NCBI RefSeq assembly: GCF_036013935.1
Contig: NZ_CP107902.1
Coordinates: 9,333,001-9,397,000, forward strand
DNA length: 64,000 bases
Reading direction: 5' to 3'
Source: Streptomyces sp. NBC_00461
GTDB taxonomy: Bacteria; Actinomycetota; Actinomycetes; Streptomycetales; Streptomycetaceae
Shown here: one piece after another, positions 44,340 to 52,715 of the stretch
Layout of the letters: every line of letters starts with the position of its first letter
Position numbering within the stretch: position 1 is the stretch's first letter
Notes under the pieces: model-generated
What the model was told of the DNA's origin: nothing
Database searches by the model: none
What the model saw: only the letters and a program-made list of their open reading frames with translations
Made by a program: the position numbers and the translations under genes

Positions 44340-46289
44340 ATGTCTCGCGATCACGTGCAGTCCGCCGAGCGCACCGACGCCGAAGCGGCCGGTCCGGCGC
44401 TCACCGGCGCCGAGACGCCGTTCCTGGAGCTGCTGGCCAGGGGCGCGTCCTCCGACGCCTACGAGCAGCCCGTGCTGCTGGCGCGCGCCGAGGGGCGGTC
44501 GGCCGAGGCGATCGCCGCGCTCGAACACGCCAAGCTGCTCGCGCTGCGTGTGCGCGCGGACCTGGAGGGGCGGCGCCGCCGGGAGGCCGAGCTGTCCGCG
44601 CTCTTCGAGACGGCCCACGACCTCGCGGGTCTGCGGGACCTGGACTCCGTACTGCAGGCGATCGTGCAGCGCGCCCGGTCACTGCTGGGCACGGACGTCG
44701 CCTACCTCAGCCTGAACGACCCGGACCGCGGGGACACCTACATGCGGGTGACCGAGGGCTCGGTCGCCGCCCGCTTCCAGCAGCTGCGGCTCGGCCTGGG
44801 GGAGGGGCTCGGCGGACTCGTGGCCCAGACCGCCCGTCCGTACGTCACCGACGACTACTTCAAGGACGACCGCTTCCAGCACACGCACATCATCGACAGC
44901 GGTGTGCGGGACGAGGGCCTGGTCGCCATCCTCGGCGTGCCCCTGATGCTGGGCCACCACGTCATCGGCGTCCTGTTCGCGGCCGACCGGCGCGCCCGGG
45001 TCTTCGAACGCGAGCAGATCGCCCTGCTCGGTTCGTTCGCGGCGCTCGCCGCGGCCGCCATCGACACCGCGAACCTCCTCACCGAGACGCGCTCGGCCCT
45101 CGCCGGCCTTGAGCGGGCCAACGAGATCATCCGCGACCGCAGCGGAGTCATCGAGCGCGCCTCCGACGTCCACGACCGGCTCGCCGAGCTCGTGCTGCGC
45201 GGTGGCGGGGTGCACGACGTGGCCGCGGCCGTCTCCCAGGTCCTCGACGGCACCGTCGACTTCACCGAGGCCGTCGACGCGCCGTCGGCACCTCTGGAGG
45301 CGTCCCGTGCCGAAGGGCACGCAGTGTGCCACGAGGACGACTGGATCGCCGCCGTGACGGCCGGCGGTGAACTGCTCGGCGCGCTCGTCCTGCGCGGTCA
45401 CCCCGGCCTCGACCCCGTCGACCAGCTCACCCTGGAGCGGGCCGCGATGGTCACCTCGCTGCTGCTGCTCGCCAGACGCTCGGCCGCCGAAGCCGAACAG
45501 CGCGTCCGCGGCGAGCTGTTGGACGACCTCCTCGACGCCCGCGACCGCGACCCGCGCCTGCTGCGCGAGCGTGCCTCGCGGCTGCACGCGGACCTCGACG
45601 CCACCCACGTCGTGCTCGCCGCCCGACTCGACGGCACCGCACCCGACGCCGACCAGGAGGCGGCCGCGCGTCGGCGCCTGTGGTCCGCTGCCTCGCACCT
45701 CGCCGCGACCCGGCACGGCCTGGCCGCCGCGCGCGACGGCGGCACCGTCCTGCTGCTGCCGCTGACGCCCGGCGACATCGCCGCCGACCTGGCCCGAACG
45801 ACCGCCCACCAGCTCGGCACGGCGGTCCACGAGGCGGTCACCGTCGGCGCCTCCGCGCCCGTCCAGGACCTCGCCGCCCACCCCGAAACCGTGACCGCGG
45901 CCTACGCGGAGGGCCGGCGCTGCCTGGAGGCCCTGCGCCTGCTCGGCCGCTCAGGCGACGGGGCCGCAGCAGAGGACTTCGGCTTCCTCGGCCTGCTGCT
46001 CGCCGGGGACCGCGACATCGCCGGATTCGTGGACCGCACGATCGGACAGGTCGTCGCCTACGACGAACGGCGCGGCACCGACCTCGTACGCACCATCGAC
46101 GCCTACTTCACCTGTGGCATGAGCCCGGCCCGCACCAAGGACGAACTCCACGTCCACGTCAACACCGTGGCCCAGCGCCTGGAGCGTGTCGCCCGTCTCC
46201 TGGGCGACGACTGGCAGAGCCCCGCCCGCGCACTGGAGATCCAACTCGCCCTGCGGCTGCACCGGTTGTCGGCGCCCGCACAGAACTGA
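44340..46289 (+). CDS. GAF-domain PucR-type transcriptional regulator
   Basis: A protein of about 649 residues. An N-terminal helical region with a coiled-coil look (RVRADLEGRRRREAELSALF) is followed by a GAF sensor domain (about residues 90-240; LGTDVAYLSLNDPDRGDTY, then VAILGVPLMLGHHVIGVLFA). Next come a second helical region and a C-terminal PucR HTH: RTIDAYFTCGMSPARTKDELHVHVNTVAQRLERV (shown here by the key LHVHVNTVAQRLERV). Such CdaR/PucR proteins activate degradation genes. Alternatives for the start are ATG 44322 and GTG 44334; GAGGA at 44324-44328 supports one of the latter. It likely controls the hydroxybutyrate dehydrogenase and the MFS transporter. Confidence 0.8.
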   Translation: MSRDHVQSAERTDAEAAGPALTGAETPFLELLARGASSDAYEQPVLLARAEGRSAEAIAALEHAKLLALRVRADLEGRRRREAELSALFETAHDLAGLRDLDSVLQAIVQRARSLLGTDVAYLSLNDPDRGDTYMRVTEGSVAARFQQLRLGLGEGLGGLVAQTARPYVTDDYFKDDRFQHTHIIDSGVRDEGLVAILGVPLMLGHHVIGVLFAADRRARVFEREQIALLGSFAALAAAAIDTANLLTETRSALAGLERANEIIRDRSGVIERASDVHDRLAELVLRGGGVHDVAAAVSQVLDGTVDFTEAVDAPSAPLEASRAEGHAVCHEDDWIAAVTAGGELLGALVLRGHPGLDPVDQLTLERAAMVTSLLLLARRSAAEAEQRVRGELLDDLLDARDRDPRLLRERASRLHADLDATHVVLAARLDGTAPDADQEAAARRRLWSAASHLAATRHGLAAARDGGTVLLLPLTPGDIAADLARTTAHQLGTAVHEAVTVGASAPVQDLAAHPETVTAAYAEGRRCLEALRLLGRSGDGAAAEDFGFLGLLLAGDRDIAGFVDRTIGQVVAYDERRGTDLVRTIDAYFTCGMSPARTKDELHVHVNTVAQRLERVARLLGDDWQSPARALEIQLALRLHRLSAPAQN

Positions 46290-46290
46290 A

Positions 46291-46315
46291 CCCCCGTACG
46301 CGAGGCGTACGGGGG
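46291..46315. terminator. Bidirectional intrinsic terminator
   Basis: A perfect 11-bp stem CCCCCGTACGC/GCGTACGGGGG with a GAG loop lies between the convergent stops at 46289 and 46332. Confidence 0.85.
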
Positions 46316-46331
46316 GACGGCTTCCTGAGGG

Positions 46332-47726
46332 TCACACGGTGCGCGCGTCCGCCGCCGCAGCCGTCGCCGGTTCGGCGTCCGCGGCAGGCTCGACGTCGGC
46401 CAGGTCCCGGTGACGGGTCTCCTTGGCCACGCCCACCGCCAGGACCGTCAGGACGGCCGCGGCGATGACGTACAGGGCGATCGGGGTGGAACTGTCGTAG
46501 TCGGACAGCAGCGCCGTGGCGATCAGCGGGGCGGGCGCGCCCGCGGCGACCGAGGCGAACTGGGCGCCGATGGAGGCACCGGAGTAGCGCATCCGGGTCG
46601 CGAACATCTCGGAGAAGAAGGCGGCCTGGGGCGCGTACATCGCGCCGTGCAGCACCAGGCCCACGGTGACCGCGAGGATCAGGTTGCCGAAGCCGCCGGT
46701 GTCGATGAGGGAGAAGAACGGGAACATCCACAGCCCGACGCCGACCGCGCCCAGCAGATACACCGGACGCCTGCCCACCCGGTCCGACAGCGCGCCCCAG
46801 GCCGGGATGACCGCGAAGTGGACGGCCGACGCGATCAGCACCGCGTTGAGCGCGGTCTGCTTGGAGACACCGGCCGACGTGGTGGCGTAGACGAGGATGA
46901 ACGCGGTGATCACGTAGTAGCTGATGTTCTCCGCCATGCGCGCGCCCATCGCGATCAGCACGTCCCGCCAGTGGTGGCGCAGCACCGACACGATCGGCAG
47001 CTTCTCGGCCTCAGCGGCCCGGTCGGCCTTGCGGGCCTCGGCCTGGGCCAACGCCTGCTGGAACACGGGTGATTCATCGACAGACAGACGAATCCACAAA
47101 CCGACGATCACCAGCACGCCGGAGAGCAGGAACGGGATCCGCCAGCCCCAGGACACGAAGGCGTCGTCCGACAGCAGGGCTGTCAGCGCGGACAGCACAC
47201 CGGTTGCGAGCAGCTGCCCGGCGGGCGCCCCGGTCTGCGGCCACGAGGCCCAGAATCCGCGCCGTCGGGCATCCCCGTGCTCGGACACCAGCAGTACGGC
47301 CCCGCCCCACTCGCCGCCCAGCGCGAAGCCCTGGACCAGACGCAGGGTGGTGAGCAGCACCGGAGCGGCGGCTCCCACCGTCGCGTGCGTCGGGAGCAAC
47401 CCGATCGCGAAGGTCGCCCCACCCATCATCAGCAGGCTCAGCACCAGCAGTTTCTTACGTCCGATCCGGTCGCCGTAGTGCCCGAAGACCAGTGCGCCCA
47501 GCGGACGGGCGGCAAATCCGACGGCGTACGTGAGGAACGACAGCAAGGTGCCGACGAGGGGGTCCGAGTCCGGGAAGAACAGCTTGTTGAAGACGAGCGC
47601 GGCGGCGGAACCGTAGAGGAAGAAGTCGTACCACTCGATGGTGGTGCCTATGAGGCTGGCGGCGACGATGCGCTTGAGACTGGCGGGGGTGCCGGGCGTC
47701 GGTGGAGCGGATGCTGCGGAGGCCAT
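46332..47726 (-). CDS. MFS transporter, metabolite:H+ symporter (ShiA/ProP-like)
   Basis: A 464-residue permease with about 12 membrane segments. Start ATG 47726 has GAGGAAG upstream. The signature IEWYDFFLYGSAAAL and the intracellular loop GHYGDRIGRKKLLVLSLLMMG are typical of the MHS family (shikimate, citrate, alpha-ketoglutarate, betaine). A second loop is GALSDRVGRRPVYLLGA. The substrate is therefore probably an organic acid or zwitterion. It is convergent to the PucR regulator; an imperfect palindrome lies upstream of its start. Confidence 0.85.
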   Translation of the reverse strand: MASAASAPPTPGTPASLKRIVAASLIGTTIEWYDFFLYGSAAALVFNKLFFPDSDPLVGTLLSFLTYAVGFAARPLGALVFGHYGDRIGRKKLLVLSLLMMGGATFAIGLLPTHATVGAAAPVLLTTLRLVQGFALGGEWGGAVLLVSEHGDARRRGFWASWPQTGAPAGQLLATGVLSALTALLSDDAFVSWGWRIPFLLSGVLVIVGLWIRLSVDESPVFQQALAQAEARKADRAAEAEKLPIVSVLRHHWRDVLIAMGARMAENISYYVITAFILVYATTSAGVSKQTALNAVLIASAVHFAVIPAWGALSDRVGRRPVYLLGAVGVGLWMFPFFSLIDTGGFGNLILAVTVGLVLHGAMYAPQAAFFSEMFATRMRYSGASIGAQFASVAAGAPAPLIATALLSDYDSSTPIALYVIAAAVLTVLAVGVAKETRHRDLADVEPAADAEPATAAAADARTV

Positions 47727-47800
47727 GTGCGCCACTTCCTCGTGTGCGATGGGGACGGGTACGTGTCGGCACACCGTAGGAAGAGGCAGGTCAGGCGGAC

Positions 47801-47817
47801 ATGTGGTGGGACTACAT
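47801..47817. promoter_or_regulatory. Imperfect palindrome upstream of MFS gene
   Basis: ATGTGGTGGGACTACAT has 7-bp arms with one mismatch and a 3-bp centre. It lies about 75 bp upstream of the MFS start codon. Confidence 0.4.
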
Positions 47818-47948
47818 AGTTCGGGGGTGGAGTGTGCGTGCGCCCCCTATGCCTCCACTTCGAAGTCCGAGTGAGGAGTTCTGTACCCATCACGTAGCGT
47901 CACGACGGTACGGGGCAGACCTGGGTTTTGTGGGCGGCCGGCCTTTGT

Positions 47949-48809
47949 TCAGGCGTCGTACGCGTAGAAGCCGCGGCCGTTCTTACGGCCGAGGTGGCCT
48001 GCGGCGACCATGCGGCGCAATAGTGCCGGCGGGGCGTACAGCGGTTCCTTGAACTCCTCGTACATCGACTCGGCGACGGCTTGGGCGGTGTCCAGGCCGA
48101 TCAGGTCGAGCAGGCGGAGCGGGCCCATGGGGTGGGCGCAGCCGAGTTCCATGCCTTGGTCGATGTCCTGGGGCCGGGCCCCGCCGGACTCCACCATCCG
48201 GACCGCGCTGAGCAGGTAGGGCACGAGGAGGGCGTTGACGACGAAGCCGGAGCGGTCGGGTGCCTGGATGGGCTGCTTGCCGAGTTGCGTGGCCAGGTCG
48301 CGGGTGCGCTGCACGGTGTCCGGGCTGGTGGTGAGGGCGGGAACGAGCTCGACCAACCTCTGTACTGGAACGGGGTTGAAGAAGTGCATGCCGATGACCT
48401 GGCCGGGCCGCTCGGTGGCGACGGCGAGATCGACGACGGGGATGGAGGAGGTGTTGGTGGCCAGGATCGCCGCGGGGTCTTCGACCGCCTTGTCCAGGGA
48501 GCGCAGGACGTCGGTCTTGATCTCGCGGTTCTCGGCGACGGCCTCGACGACAAATTGACGGTCGGACAGGTCACTGAGGTCGTGGGTGAACGAGAGCCGG
48601 GCGAGGGCCTGGTCGCGCTGTTCCTCGGTGATCTTGCCGCGCTGCACGCCTCGGTCGAGGGAGGCGGTGACTCGACGGCGGCCTGGCTCGACGGCGTCGG
48701 GGGTGGCTTCGGCGACACGGACGTCGAGGCCGCCCAGGGCGGCGACTTCGGCGATGCCGGAGCCCATGAGGCCGCAGCCGACGACGCCGAGACGGGTGAC
48801 GGAGTCCAT
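47949..48809 (-). CDS. 3-hydroxybutyryl-CoA dehydrogenase
   Basis: A 286-residue enzyme oxidising a 3-hydroxyacyl-CoA with NAD. The N-terminal dinucleotide fold starts [18 protein letters not shown], the catalytic His is in [18 protein letters not shown] with the preceding TNTSSIPV, and the C-terminal domain has [13 protein letters not shown] and [18 protein letters not shown]. Size and pattern fit the PaaH/HbdA group. It is the last gene of the CoA operon, 34 bp after the broken mutase gene, and would work just before a thiolase. Confidence 0.95.
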   Translation of the reverse strand: MDSVTRLGVVGCGLMGSGIAEVAALGGLDVRVAEATPDAVEPGRRRVTASLDRGVQRGKITEEQRDQALARLSFTHDLSDLSDRQFVVEAVAENREIKTDVLRSLDKAVEDPAAILATNTSSIPVVDLAVATERPGQVIGMHFFNPVPVQRLVELVPALTTSPDTVQRTRDLATQLGKQPIQAPDRSGFVVNALLVPYLLSAVRMVESGGARPQDIDQGMELGCAHPMGPLRLLDLIGLDTAQAVAESMYEEFKEPLYAPPALLRRMVAAGHLGRKNGRGFYAYDA

Positions 48810-48843
48810 GTGATGTCCTGTCCTGTCCGGTCAGTGGTAGTGG

Positions 48844-49772
48844 TCAGACGTTGCGGCGGTATTGGCCGCCGACCTCGAAGAAGGCGTCGGTGACCTGCTG
48901 CAGTGAGCAGACGCGGGCGGCGTCCATGAGGACGGCGAAGACGTTGTCGCCGCCCACCGCCGCGTCCTTGAGGGCGGCCAGGGCGGCGTGGGCCGGCTCC
49001 TGGTGTCGGGCCTGGAAGTCCTGTACGCGCGCCAGTTGGGAGTGCTTCTCCTCCTCGGTGGCGCGGGGCGAGTTCGATGGCGCCGGGCTCGGCGGTGTCG
49101 GCGTGGGGTTTGCGGAAGGTGTTGACGCCGATGAGGGGCAGGGTGCCGTCGTGCTTGCGCTGTTCGTAGAGCATCGACTCGTCCTGGATACGGCCGCGCT
49201 GGTAGCCGGTCTCCATCGCGCCGAGCACGCCGCCGCGCTCGCTGATCCGCTCGAACTCGTCCAGGACGGCCTCCTCGACCAGGTCGGTGAGTTCGTCGAT
49301 GATGAACGACCCCTGCAGCGGGTTCTCGTTCATCGCCAGGCCCCACTCCCGGTTGATGATCAGCTGGATGGCCAGGGCGCGGCGGACGGAATCCTCGGTG
49401 GGGGTGGTGACGGCCTCGTCGTAGGCGTTGGTGTGCAGGCTGTTGCAGTTGTCGTAGATCGCGATGAGTGCCTGAAGGGTGGTGCGGATGTCGTTGAAGT
49501 CCATCTCCTGGGCGTGCAGCGAGCGGCCGGAGGTCTGGACGTGGTACTTCAGCTTCTGGCTGCGCTCGCCCGCGCCGTACTTCTCCTTCATCCTCCTCCA
49601 GCGCCGCGTCCACGACCTCCCGCACTGACCGGTTGTGGCCCAGGTGGATCACCTCGGCACCCTGGGACTGGAAGATCCGCCGCATGATGTTGATCGACGC
49701 GTCGTGCCCGTCGAACAGAGCTGAAGCGGTGACCAGGCGAACAGGGTGCACGGGCCGGTGCAGATCGCTCAT
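48844..49772 (-). pseudogene. icmF: Remnant of fused isobutyryl-CoA mutase IcmF: internal deletion plus frameshift
   Basis: The start [21 protein letters not shown] (from ATG 49772, GGGAAGG upstream) and the next 40 codons match the N-terminal B12-binding domain of IcmF ([23 protein letters not shown]). At about 49590-49598 the reading jumps, in another frame, to the C-terminal mutase domain ([53 protein letters not shown]). A further +1 shift in a four-G run at 49065-49068 leads to the true end ([11 protein letters not shown] then [10 protein letters not shown]). IcmF is normally about 1,050-1,100 residues; the rest of the B12 domain, the GTPase and most of the barrel are missing, about 2.2 kb. 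It should be non-functional. Confidence 0.85.
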
Positions 49773-49816
49773 GAGGGCCTTCCCGGACGGAACGGGGGTA
49801 TTGCTGACGCCAGAGA

Positions 49817-49834
49817 TACTAGGACGTCCTAGTA
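49817..49834. promoter_or_regulatory. Perfect 18-bp palindrome upstream of icmF remnant
   Basis: TACTAGGACGTCCTAGTA is perfectly symmetric and lies 45 bp upstream of the icmF start, in the gap behind the reductase gene. It looks like a TetR-family operator. The cognate regulator is not obvious in this window. Confidence 0.75.
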
Positions 49835-49855
49835 AATTGCTGGAGGTGATCGCTG

Positions 49856-50830
49856 TCACAGGTCGAGGACCAGGCGAGGCCCGCACGAGCGGGAGACACA
49901 GATGAGCATCGTGTCGCCGGCGGCCCGCTCGTCCTCGCTCAGCAGCGAGTCGCGATGGTCGGGTTTGCCGTCCAGTACGTCCGTCTCACAGGTGCCGCAC
50001 GTGCCTTCCCGGCACGAGAAGTCCACCGCGACGCCTGCCTCCTCGACGGTTTCGAGTACCGAGCGGTCCGACGGCACGGTGAGGGTGAGTCCGGAACGAG
50101 CGAGCTCCAGTTCGAAGGCCTCGGCCGGGCCGGACCCGTTTGGCTGCGTCGGGGCGAACCGCTCGACGCCCAGCGTGCCGGGGGGCCAGCCCGCGCACTG
50201 CTCCTGCACCGCCAGCAGGAGGGGTTCGGGCCCGCAGGCGTGCACCAGGGTGCCCTCCTCGGGTACGCCGAGGTGGGCGGCGAGGTCCAGCAGGCCGTAC
50301 TCGTCCTGCGGACGGATGAGCACGCGGTCCCCGTGCGGGGCGAGGCGGTCGAGGAACGCCATGGAGGCGCGGGTGCGGCCGCCGTACAGCAGAAGCCAGT
50401 CGTCTCCCGCCGCCTCGGCGGCCTCGACCATGGGAAGTATGGGTGTGATGCCGACGCCGCCGGCGATGAACAGATGGCGTGCGGCGGGTCGCAACGGGAA
50501 GGTGTTCCGCGGCCCGCGGACCCGCACTGTGGTGCCTTCGCGCAGATGGTCGTGGACGTATGCGGAGCCGCCACGGCCCCGCGGCTCGCGCAGCACGGCG
50601 ATCTGCCAGCCCGCACGGTCGGCCGGGCGCCCGCACAGGGAGTACTGGCGGATCAGGCCGCCCTCTTCACCGTCGTCGCCCTCCAGGAGTACGTCGATGT
50701 GGGCGCCCGGCGTCCAGGCGGGAAGCACACCGCCGTCGGGGCGGCGCAGGGTGAGGGAGACGACGCCGTCGGCGGCGGGGGTGCGGGTCGTCACGGTGAG
50801 GGTCGTCCAGGCGGGCAGTTGGTCGTTCAT
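49856..50830 (-). CDS. VanB/PDR-type oxidoreductase (flavin, NAD, 2Fe-2S)
   Basis: A 324-residue electron-transfer protein. The flavin domain has [13 protein letters not shown] (about residue 65), the NAD domain [14 protein letters not shown], and a C-terminal plant-type 2Fe-2S ferredoxin domain with [19 protein letters not shown] and a later Cys in [10 protein letters not shown]. This is the layout of reductases serving Rieske oxygenases. It sits in the CoA operon; the Rieske oxygenase at 62583 is the only evident partner in the window. Start ATG 50830. Confidence 0.9.
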   Translation of the reverse strand: MNDQLPAWTTLTVTTRTPAADGVVSLTLRRPDGGVLPAWTPGAHIDVLLEGDDGEEGGLIRQYSLCGRPADRAGWQIAVLREPRGRGGSAYVHDHLREGTTVRVRGPRNTFPLRPAARHLFIAGGVGITPILPMVEAAEAAGDDWLLLYGGRTRASMAFLDRLAPHGDRVLIRPQDEYGLLDLAAHLGVPEEGTLVHACGPEPLLLAVQEQCAGWPPGTLGVERFAPTQPNGSGPAEAFELELARSGLTLTVPSDRSVLETVEEAGVAVDFSCREGTCGTCETDVLDGKPDHRDSLLSEDERAAGDTMLICVSRSCGPRLVLDL

Positions 50831-50849
50831 GGTGGGTCAGCTCCGGGGT

Positions 50850-52040
50850 TCAGGCCTGCGTCGGCACATGAAGCAGCAGCGCGTCGCCCTGGCCGCCGCC
50901 CCCGCACAGGGCCGCTGCTCCGCTGCCGCCTCCGCGCCGTCGCAGTTCGGTCGCGAGGGTCAGCACCAGCCGGGCTCCGGTCATGCCGACCGGGTGCCCG
51001 AGCGCGATCGCGCCGCCGTTGACGTTCACCTTGTCCAGGGGGATGTCCAGCTCCCGTACGGAGGCCAGGGCCACCGAGGCGAACGCCTCGTTGATCTCGA
51101 ACAGGTCCAGATCGGCGCACTTGAGCCGGCCGTCCCGGGACAGGGCGTCGCGGACCGCGCCGGCCGGCTGGACGAGCAGTGAGGGGTCGGGGCCCGCGAC
51201 CGTGCCGTAGGCGCCGATCTCGGCGAGCGGGGTCAGGCCCTCCCGGCGGGCGCGCTGCGCGCTCATCACGACGACGGCCGCGGCGCCGTCGGACAGCTGC
51301 GACGAGTTGCCCGCGGTGATGGTGCCCGCGCCGGAGAAGGCCGGCTTGAGCCGGCCCAGGCTCTTTGCGGTGCTCCCCGGTCGCACGCCCTCGTCGGTGT
51401 CGACCACCGTCTCGCCTCGGCGTCCGGCCACGGTGACGGGGATGATCTCCTCGCGCAGCGCACCCGACTCCTGCGCCTGGGCGGCCCGTTGATGGGACAG
51501 CGCGCTGTACTCGTCCTGCTCCTCGCGCGTCAGGGCGTACGGCTGCTGATAGCGCTCGGTGGCCGCACCCATGGACTCGTCGTCGAAGGCGCAGACGAGG
51601 GCGTCACGGTCGAGGGCGTCCTCCACCGTGGTCGAGCCGTACTTCCAGCCGGTGCGTGATCCGCGCAGCAGGTGCGGGGCGCCCGACATGGACTCCATGC
51701 CACCGGCGACGACCACCTCGTGCCGGCCGGAGGCGATCATGAGGTCGGCCAGGGCGATGGCATGCAGACCGGACAGACAGAGCTTGTTGACGGTGCTCGC
51801 GGGGACGGAGAACGGAATGCCGGCGCGGATCGCGGCCTGCCGTGCCGGGTTGGGGCCGGCCCCGGCCTGCACGACATGGCCCATGACGACGGCTCCCACG
51901 GCTGCCGGGTCCAGGTGCACGGCGGCCAGCGCCGCGCCGATGGCGTGGGCGCCGAGGTCGACGGCGGACACCGTGCTCAGGGCGCCCATGAGTCTGCCGA
52001 TGGGCGTCCTTGCTCCGGCGACGATGACGGATCCGGGCAT
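50850..52040 (-). CDS. Acetyl-CoA acetyltransferase / thiolase
   Basis: A 396-residue thiolase starting at ATG 52040, with AGGAGG upstream. The nucleophile Cys is in STVNKLCLSGLHAI (about residue 90), the catalytic His pair in EINEAFASVAL and NGGAIALGHPVGMTGAR, and the second Cys in ALCGGGGQGDALL. It would cleave or condense 3-ketoacyl-CoA. It lies between the histidine-phosphatase gene and the reductase, so it probably serves the terminal step of the same pathway. Confidence 0.95.
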   Translation of the reverse strand: MPGSVIVAGARTPIGRLMGALSTVSAVDLGAHAIGAALAAVHLDPAAVGAVVMGHVVQAGAGPNPARQAAIRAGIPFSVPASTVNKLCLSGLHAIALADLMIASGRHEVVVAGGMESMSGAPHLLRGSRTGWKYGSTTVEDALDRDALVCAFDDESMGAATERYQQPYALTREEQDEYSALSHQRAAQAQESGALREEIIPVTVAGRRGETVVDTDEGVRPGSTAKSLGRLKPAFSGAGTITAGNSSQLSDGAAAVVVMSAQRARREGLTPLAEIGAYGTVAGPDPSLLVQPAGAVRDALSRDGRLKCADLDLFEINEAFASVALASVRELDIPLDKVNVNGGAIALGHPVGMTGARLVLTLATELRRRGGGSGAAALCGGGGQGDALLLHVPTQA

Positions 52041-52070
52041 GGCCGGGACCTCCTGGGGAGTGGGACGGGG

Positions 52071-52676
52071 TCAGGCGGCCGCGTCGACGGCACGTCGGGC
52101 GATCATGTGGGCCGTTTCGTTCACCGAGTGCAGAACGATCCGGCCGCCGGGCATGCGCCGCACCCGGCTGACGGACGTGTAGCCGGGATGGAACCAGAAC
52201 ATCGTCGGCAGGCCGAGCACTGTCGCCAGGTAGGTGTTTGTGATCCCGCCGTGGCACACGACCGCGACCCGCCCGCCGGGCTGGGCGTCGAAGATGGTGC
52301 CCATGGCCCGTACGGCTCGCGCACGGAAGGCGTCCCAGTCCAGATCGGGCACGAAGTCCTCGTAGCGTCCCTCGGCGAGTGCCGCCCCGCGGGGGTCCTC
52401 CGCGCCGATCTGCTCCGGTGGCATGTAGGGGTGGGAGACGTCGGTGTCCCACTCGCGCAGGTCGTCGAGGACGGTGGCGGTCATGCCGGTGAGCCGTTCC
52501 AGGGGAGCCACCGTCTCGCGGGCACGCAGGAACGGGCTGGTGTACAGGGCGTCGACTTCCTCGTGCACGAGCCAGGCGGCGAGACGCTCTGCCTGGGCGC
52601 TGCCCTCCGGCGACAGCCCCGGGTCGAACACGCCCGCCAGGGGGAGGCCGTGCCGGACGAGGAGGAGTTCGGTCAT
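52071..52676 (-). CDS. Histidine phosphatase superfamily protein
   Basis: A 201-residue protein with the RHG catalytic motif (LLLVRHGLPL, residues 5-14), the helix ALYTSPFLRARETV, and the second His in VAVVCHGGITNTYL. The family includes phosphoglycerate mutases and many small-molecule phosphatases. In this CoA operon it could remove phosphate from an intermediate or from a CoA-type side product, which is speculation. Start ATG 52676 has AAGGAT upstream. Confidence 0.9.
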   Translation of the reverse strand: MTELLLVRHGLPLAGVFDPGLSPEGSAQAERLAAWLVHEEVDALYTSPFLRARETVAPLERLTGMTATVLDDLREWDTDVSHPYMPPEQIGAEDPRGAALAEGRYEDFVPDLDWDAFRARAVRAMGTIFDAQPGGRVAVVCHGGITNTYLATVLGLPTMFWFHPGYTSVSRVRRMPGGRIVLHSVNETAHMIARRAVDAAA

Positions 52677-52715
52677 GGGTGATCCTTCGTACGCGTGAGG
52701 GACGGGCGGGTCGGC

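Noticed and set aside
41006..44341. An 1,111-codon open frame on the minus strand
   Set aside because: It runs opposite to lnt, Nudix and SDR genes that have clear motifs; the translation is compositionally odd with no family features. High GC makes such shadow frames common.
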